Position numbers and translations under genes: made by a program
Shown: positions 30,867 through 33,399 of the stretch, piece by piece
Layout: each line of letters opens with the position of its first letter
Numbering within the stretch: position 1 is the first letter of the stretch
Notes under the pieces: generated by a model
The model's database searches: none
What the model saw: the letters and a program-made list of their open reading frames with translations, nothing else
What the model was told of the DNA's origin: nothing
Origin: Polyangium spumosum
GTDB taxonomy: Bacteria > Myxococcota_A > Polyangia > Polyangiales > Polyangiaceae
Reading direction: 5' to 3'
Assembly: GCF_009649845.1 (NCBI RefSeq)
Contig: NZ_WJIE01000033.1
Span: 1 to 33,399, forward strand
Length of the DNA stretch: 33,399 bases

Positions 30867-32656
30867 GAGTTACCTCCCGCCGCGCGCTTGAAGAATTGCG
30901 CGGCCTTCGCCTGCGCTTCCTCCCCGGAGATCTCGCCCTTGTGCGCGGCCTTGTGGAGCGCCCTGATCTCGGGGATGTTCATGATGGCCTGCATCTCAGG
31001 CCCTTGCATTGCCGACGCGATGGTCTCCATGAAGTCGGAAGGCACTGCGCCCGAGTGGTCGTTCGTGATCGCGGCCAGCGCATCCAGGGGAAACTCCGGC
31101 TCCGGGTCGTCGGCGGCTTCGTTCGTATCCGACGAACCCTCGTGCGCAGGCTCGGCGATCCGACCCCAGGGATGGGTGCCGCGCGGAATGAGAGCAGCGG
31201 GCGCGACGGGCGACGCCGGGACGGGCACGTTCACGAACTGCTCGGGAGCGGGGGCCGCCATTGGGGGCGGCGGATACGTGTCGTTCATCGGCTTCGCCAT
31301 CGGCGCGCTTGGCTGTGGCGGATGCGCGATGGGCGCCACGGGGAGGACGGGCGCCGCGGGCGACGCGCTGGGCGGCGCAACGGGCGCCGCGGGCGGCGCG
31401 ATGGGCTGCTGGTACGCGTTCGGAGGTGGCTGGTACACGGGCGCCGCTGGCGGCGTGACGGGCGCCGCGGGCGGCGTGACGGGTGCCGCGGGCGGCGGGG
31501 GCGGCTGGTACATGGGCGGCGTGACGGGCGCCGCGGGCGGCGGGGGCGGCTGGAACACGGGCGCCGCGGGCGGCGCGGTGGGCGGCGGCTGGACGTGGGG
31601 ATAGGCGTAATGCTGGTACGGATACGGCTGGGGACTGGGATACGGGTACGGTGGCGGAACCGGCGTTGGATGCGGGTACTGCATGGCCGCGGGCTCCACG
31701 ACCGGGCAGTATCCGAGCCCGGACACGTATACGTACTTCGTCCCCGAAGGGTCGATGTAGACGGGAATGGGCGCGTAGGGAGGCGGCTCGGGAGCCTGCG
31801 GGGCCGGTGCAGGCTGTTGCGGAGCCGGCGCAGGCTGCTGCGCAGCCTGCGATGCCGCGCGCTTGTTGTTGAAGAGGTTCATCGCGGCGACCAGGCCGTT
31901 GACGATCACCTCGACAGGCAGATCATCACTCTTCGATTCGCCCTTTCCGCCGCCCCGCGCCTTGATCTCCTCCTTGAGTAGCTCGAACGCCTCCTTCAAG
32001 GACCCAGATTCCTCGCGCGGAGTCTGCGCGCTCTTGCCGAACTCGAACCAGTCGCGGGCCAGCTCGAGCTGGTTCGTCGCCGCAGGTCGCTCGAGGGCGA
32101 TCTTGAGCAGCACCTCGTTCGTCCTTGCGTTTGCCGCTTCGCTCGCCTCGCGGGCTTTGGCTTCACGCTCGACCAGGAGCTGCATCATGGTGAGCATTTC
32201 CGAGTTCTGCTGAGGCGGAGGCGCGTAGTAATGAGGCGGCGGATATCCGGGGTACGGGCCTCCCGGTCCCCAGGGCGGCGCTCCGGGATGCTGCCCCCAC
32301 GGCGCCCCAGGATGCTGCCCCCACGGGCCGGGACCGTAAGGCGTGTTCGGATCCGGCTGCGGGGGCGGCCGCTTCGCTTCCTCGATGAACGGTTTCCGCG
32401 CCGGCCCTGCAAAGAAGAACTTGTCCGAGTACGCCTGAAACCGGTGCGTTCTCGCGCAGAACGCGGTGAGCTGATAGGTGCACTCACCGCCGAACATGTC
32501 CGTGACCTGCTCCCAGCTCCGGAGATCCGACCCTCGGAATGCCTTGGGGCAGACCTCCTTCGTGCCATTGGGCAGCCAGCGGGTAATCTGGATGATGTCG
32601 AAGCGGCGAGGATCCGGACCGGTCTCGGTCTCCGGACGAGGGCAGCCCGAGAACAC
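30863..32656 (-). CDS. Proline-rich coiled-coil protein heading the particle-like cluster
   Basis: The start was chosen at the GTG at 32656, after GAGGGG, because upstream codons of the open frame look non-coding and overlap the divergent gene; this gives 597 residues. Residues about 18-90 form a compact domain (FDIIQITRWLPNGTKEVCPK, VTDMFGGECTYQLTAFC, KFFFAGPARKPF). A Pro/Gly/Tyr-rich stretch follows. Residues about 150-190 are a probable coiled coil (MLTMMQLLVEREAKAREASE). About 200-265 are helical and charged. About 290-500 is Pro/Ala-rich with PPAAPV repeats. The last 100 residues are helical (ALAAITNDHSGAVPSDFMET, MNIPEIRALHKAAHKGEISG). I do not recognise it. It may be a scaffold or genome-associated protein. 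It is the promoter-proximal gene of the cluster. Confidence 0.82.
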   Translation of the reverse strand: MFSGCPRPETETGPDPRRFDIIQITRWLPNGTKEVCPKAFRGSDLRSWEQVTDMFGGECTYQLTAFCARTHRFQAYSDKFFFAGPARKPFIEEAKRPPPQPDPNTPYGPGPWGQHPGAPWGQHPGAPPWGPGGPYPGYPPPHYYAPPPQQNSEMLTMMQLLVEREAKAREASEAANARTNEVLLKIALERPAATNQLELARDWFEFGKSAQTPREESGSLKEAFELLKEEIKARGGGKGESKSDDLPVEVIVNGLVAAMNLFNNKRAASQAAQQPAPAPQQPAPAPQAPEPPPYAPIPVYIDPSGTKYVYVSGLGYCPVVEPAAMQYPHPTPVPPPYPYPSPQPYPYQHYAYPHVQPPPTAPPAAPVFQPPPPPAAPVTPPMYQPPPPPAAPVTPPAAPVTPPAAPVYQPPPNAYQQPIAPPAAPVAPPSASPAAPVLPVAPIAHPPQPSAPMAKPMNDTYPPPPMAAPAPEQFVNVPVPASPVAPAALIPRGTHPWGRIAEPAHEGSSDTNEAADDPEPEFPLDALAAITNDHSGAVPSDFMETIASAMQGPEMQAIMNIPEIRALHKAAHKGEISGEEAQAKAAQFFKRAAGGNS

Positions 32657-32699
32657 TGGCCCCTCATCTCGGACCGACGTTATCCGGCTCGAAGGCCGC

Positions 32700-33314
32700 T
32701 TGCAGCTCACCCCGAAGTTCTCCGTTGCAGCGTGGGCGGAGGCGGAGAACGCGAAGGGGCATTTCTGCGCGTGCGGGTGCGGCCAGCGGGTTCGCGTCCT
32801 GCCGATGCACCGCAACAACGGGATCCCCAAGTACATCCCGGAGCACAGCCCGAGCCGTTTCGGGGCAGAGATCCAGGCGCTGCACGATCAGGGCCTCATG
32901 ACGGCGGCCGATCTGGCGAAGGAATTGCGTCTACAACGGAAGGCTGTTCATCCCCTGGCGGATGAAATCATCGGCGACACGCCGCGTGTTGGCTCCCGCC
33001 AGATCCGCATCTTCACGCCCAAGCAGGTCGCCAAGCTTCGTGCAGAGCTTGCGAAAAGGGCCCATCCGCGACACGACCTCACGGATGCGCAATGGAAGAA
33101 GGTGGCGCCCATCGTATCGCGCTCGCCCAAGCAGAGATCGGGGCGGATCCCGGACGAGCGCGGCATCGTCAACGCCATCCGATGGATCCTACGAACGGGG
33201 ACCTCGTGGAAAGCGATGCCGGATAGGTATCCGTGTCGTTCGGCGTGCCAGGCGCACTTCTACGCGTGGAAGCTGGATGGCACGTGGGCGAAGGTTTGTC
33301 AGGTACTAGCCTGA
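32700..33314 (+). CDS. Cys-rich/helix-turn-helix protein fused to an IS5-type DUF4096 domain
   Basis: The frame is open from 32478. The best start is the TTG at 32700 (GAAGG four bases upstream), giving 204 residues with a natural N-terminus (LQLTPKFSVAAWAEAENAKG) and no overlap with the divergent gene. Residues 22-49 carry HFCACGCGQRVRVLPMHRNN and a further His, a putative metal-binding element. Residues about 60-118 look like a MerR-type helix-turn-helix (LMTAADLAKELRLQRKAVHP, FTPKQVAKLRAEL). From 124 it reads HDLTDAQWKKVAPIV, then WILRTGTSWKAMPDRYP, the DUF4096 region of IS5 OrfA. No orfB follows before the window end. It is either a domesticated transposase domain used as a regulator or an insertion fused to a local gene. 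Confidence 0.72.
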   Translation: MQLTPKFSVAAWAEAENAKGHFCACGCGQRVRVLPMHRNNGIPKYIPEHSPSRFGAEIQALHDQGLMTAADLAKELRLQRKAVHPLADEIIGDTPRVGSRQIRIFTPKQVAKLRAELAKRAHPRHDLTDAQWKKVAPIVSRSPKQRSGRIPDERGIVNAIRWILRTGTSWKAMPDRYPCRSACQAHFYAWKLDGTWAKVCQVLA

Positions 33315-33330
33315 CCCCTCCGACCGGCGT

Positions 33331-33356
33331 GGGTGGCCGCCTTCGGGCGGCCACCC
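33331..33356. terminator. Perfect 11-bp hairpin with TTCG tetraloop
   Basis: Arms GGGTGGCCGCC and GGCGGCCACCC pair perfectly around TTCG, 17 bases after the stop of the DUF4096 fusion gene. The GC-only stem and UUCG loop are very stable. No T-tract follows, so it may be an atypical terminator or an RNA-stabilising 3' end. Confidence 0.65.
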
Positions 33357-33399
33357 CGGCTGGGCCCCCCGCCCACACGTTTGGTTGTACGCAGGGGTT

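Noticed and set aside
31380-31600. Regular GGCGCCGCGGGCGGC-type repeats suggesting a CRISPR or tandem array
   Set aside because: They encode the PPAAPV repeats of the 597-residue protein in frame. There are no unique spacers, so they are coding low-complexity sequence.
33331-33356. The hairpin after the DUF4096 fusion as an insertion-sequence terminal repeat
   Set aside because: It is a compact stem with a TTCG loop right after a stop codon, which fits a transcript end better. No matching copy is seen on the other side of the gene.
1-33399. tRNA, rRNA and CRISPR arrays
   Set aside because: Reading both strands I saw no cloverleaf-like tRNA, no rRNA segments and no repeat-spacer structure.

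Overview
The window looks like chromosomal DNA of a myxobacterium, probably Polyangiales (Sorangium/Polyangium type). The reasons are very high GC with strong third-position G/C bias, large multidomain proteins, a PEGA-domain protein, Asp-rich-linker lipoproteins with Cys-rich modules, an ECF sigma factor with a C-terminal membrane segment, and a VgrG-DUF2169-DUF4150 effector module. This is inference from gene content; no rRNA or tRNA is present to confirm it.

Layout. (1) 1-666, minus: a hypothetical protein that reads in frame, off the left edge, into the start of an IS5-type (DUF4096) transposase. (2) 667-1492: gene-free, with one very long inverted repeat. (3) 1493-7561, plus: a type VI secretion effector module made of VgrG, a DUF2169 adaptor, a PAAR-like DUF4150 protein ending in a WHH-family HNH nuclease toxin, a SUKH immunity protein and a proline-rich hypothetical. 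(4) 7566-11853, minus: an operon of a membrane-anchored ECF sigma factor, a TPR membrane protein, a TPR/PEGA/beta-barrel envelope protein and two paralogous lipoproteins. (5) 11934-13463, minus: a frameshifted gene and two paralogous ribbon-helix-helix-like proteins, with AGGTCA half-sites around them. (6) 13464-14467: about 1 kb without a convincing gene. (7) 14468-20193, plus: a probable two-gene defence operon. It encodes a 1703-residue protein (nuclease-like N-terminus, degenerate NTPase-like region, long helical middle, AAA15/ABC-type ATPase C-terminus), translationally coupled to a 205-residue HNH nuclease.

(8) 20135-32656, minus: about ten tightly packed genes, often with ATGA overlaps. 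They encode a proline-rich coiled-coil protein, a transglutaminase-like protein, a RadA-like ATPase, a 948-residue glycine-zipper/LysM/peptidoglycan-binding protein, two membrane proteins, a 404-residue protein that might be a capsid protein, a small beta-rich protein, a 324-residue helical-repeat protein, and a SpoIID-like peptidoglycan enzyme split by a complete IS3-family element (21308-22532). The mix of cell-wall-acting, membrane, ATPase and structural-looking proteins suggests an undescribed tailless provirus or another cell-envelope-crossing particle. (9) 32700-33314, plus: a divergent Cys-rich/helix-turn-helix protein fused to an IS5-type DUF4096 domain, followed by a perfect hairpin.

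The two most interesting systems are the giant ATPase/HNH pair (a Septu-like effector half joined to a large sensor-like half) and the virion-like minus-strand cluster. They abut at about 20194, where the defence operon may have inserted into or truncated the last gene of the cluster.
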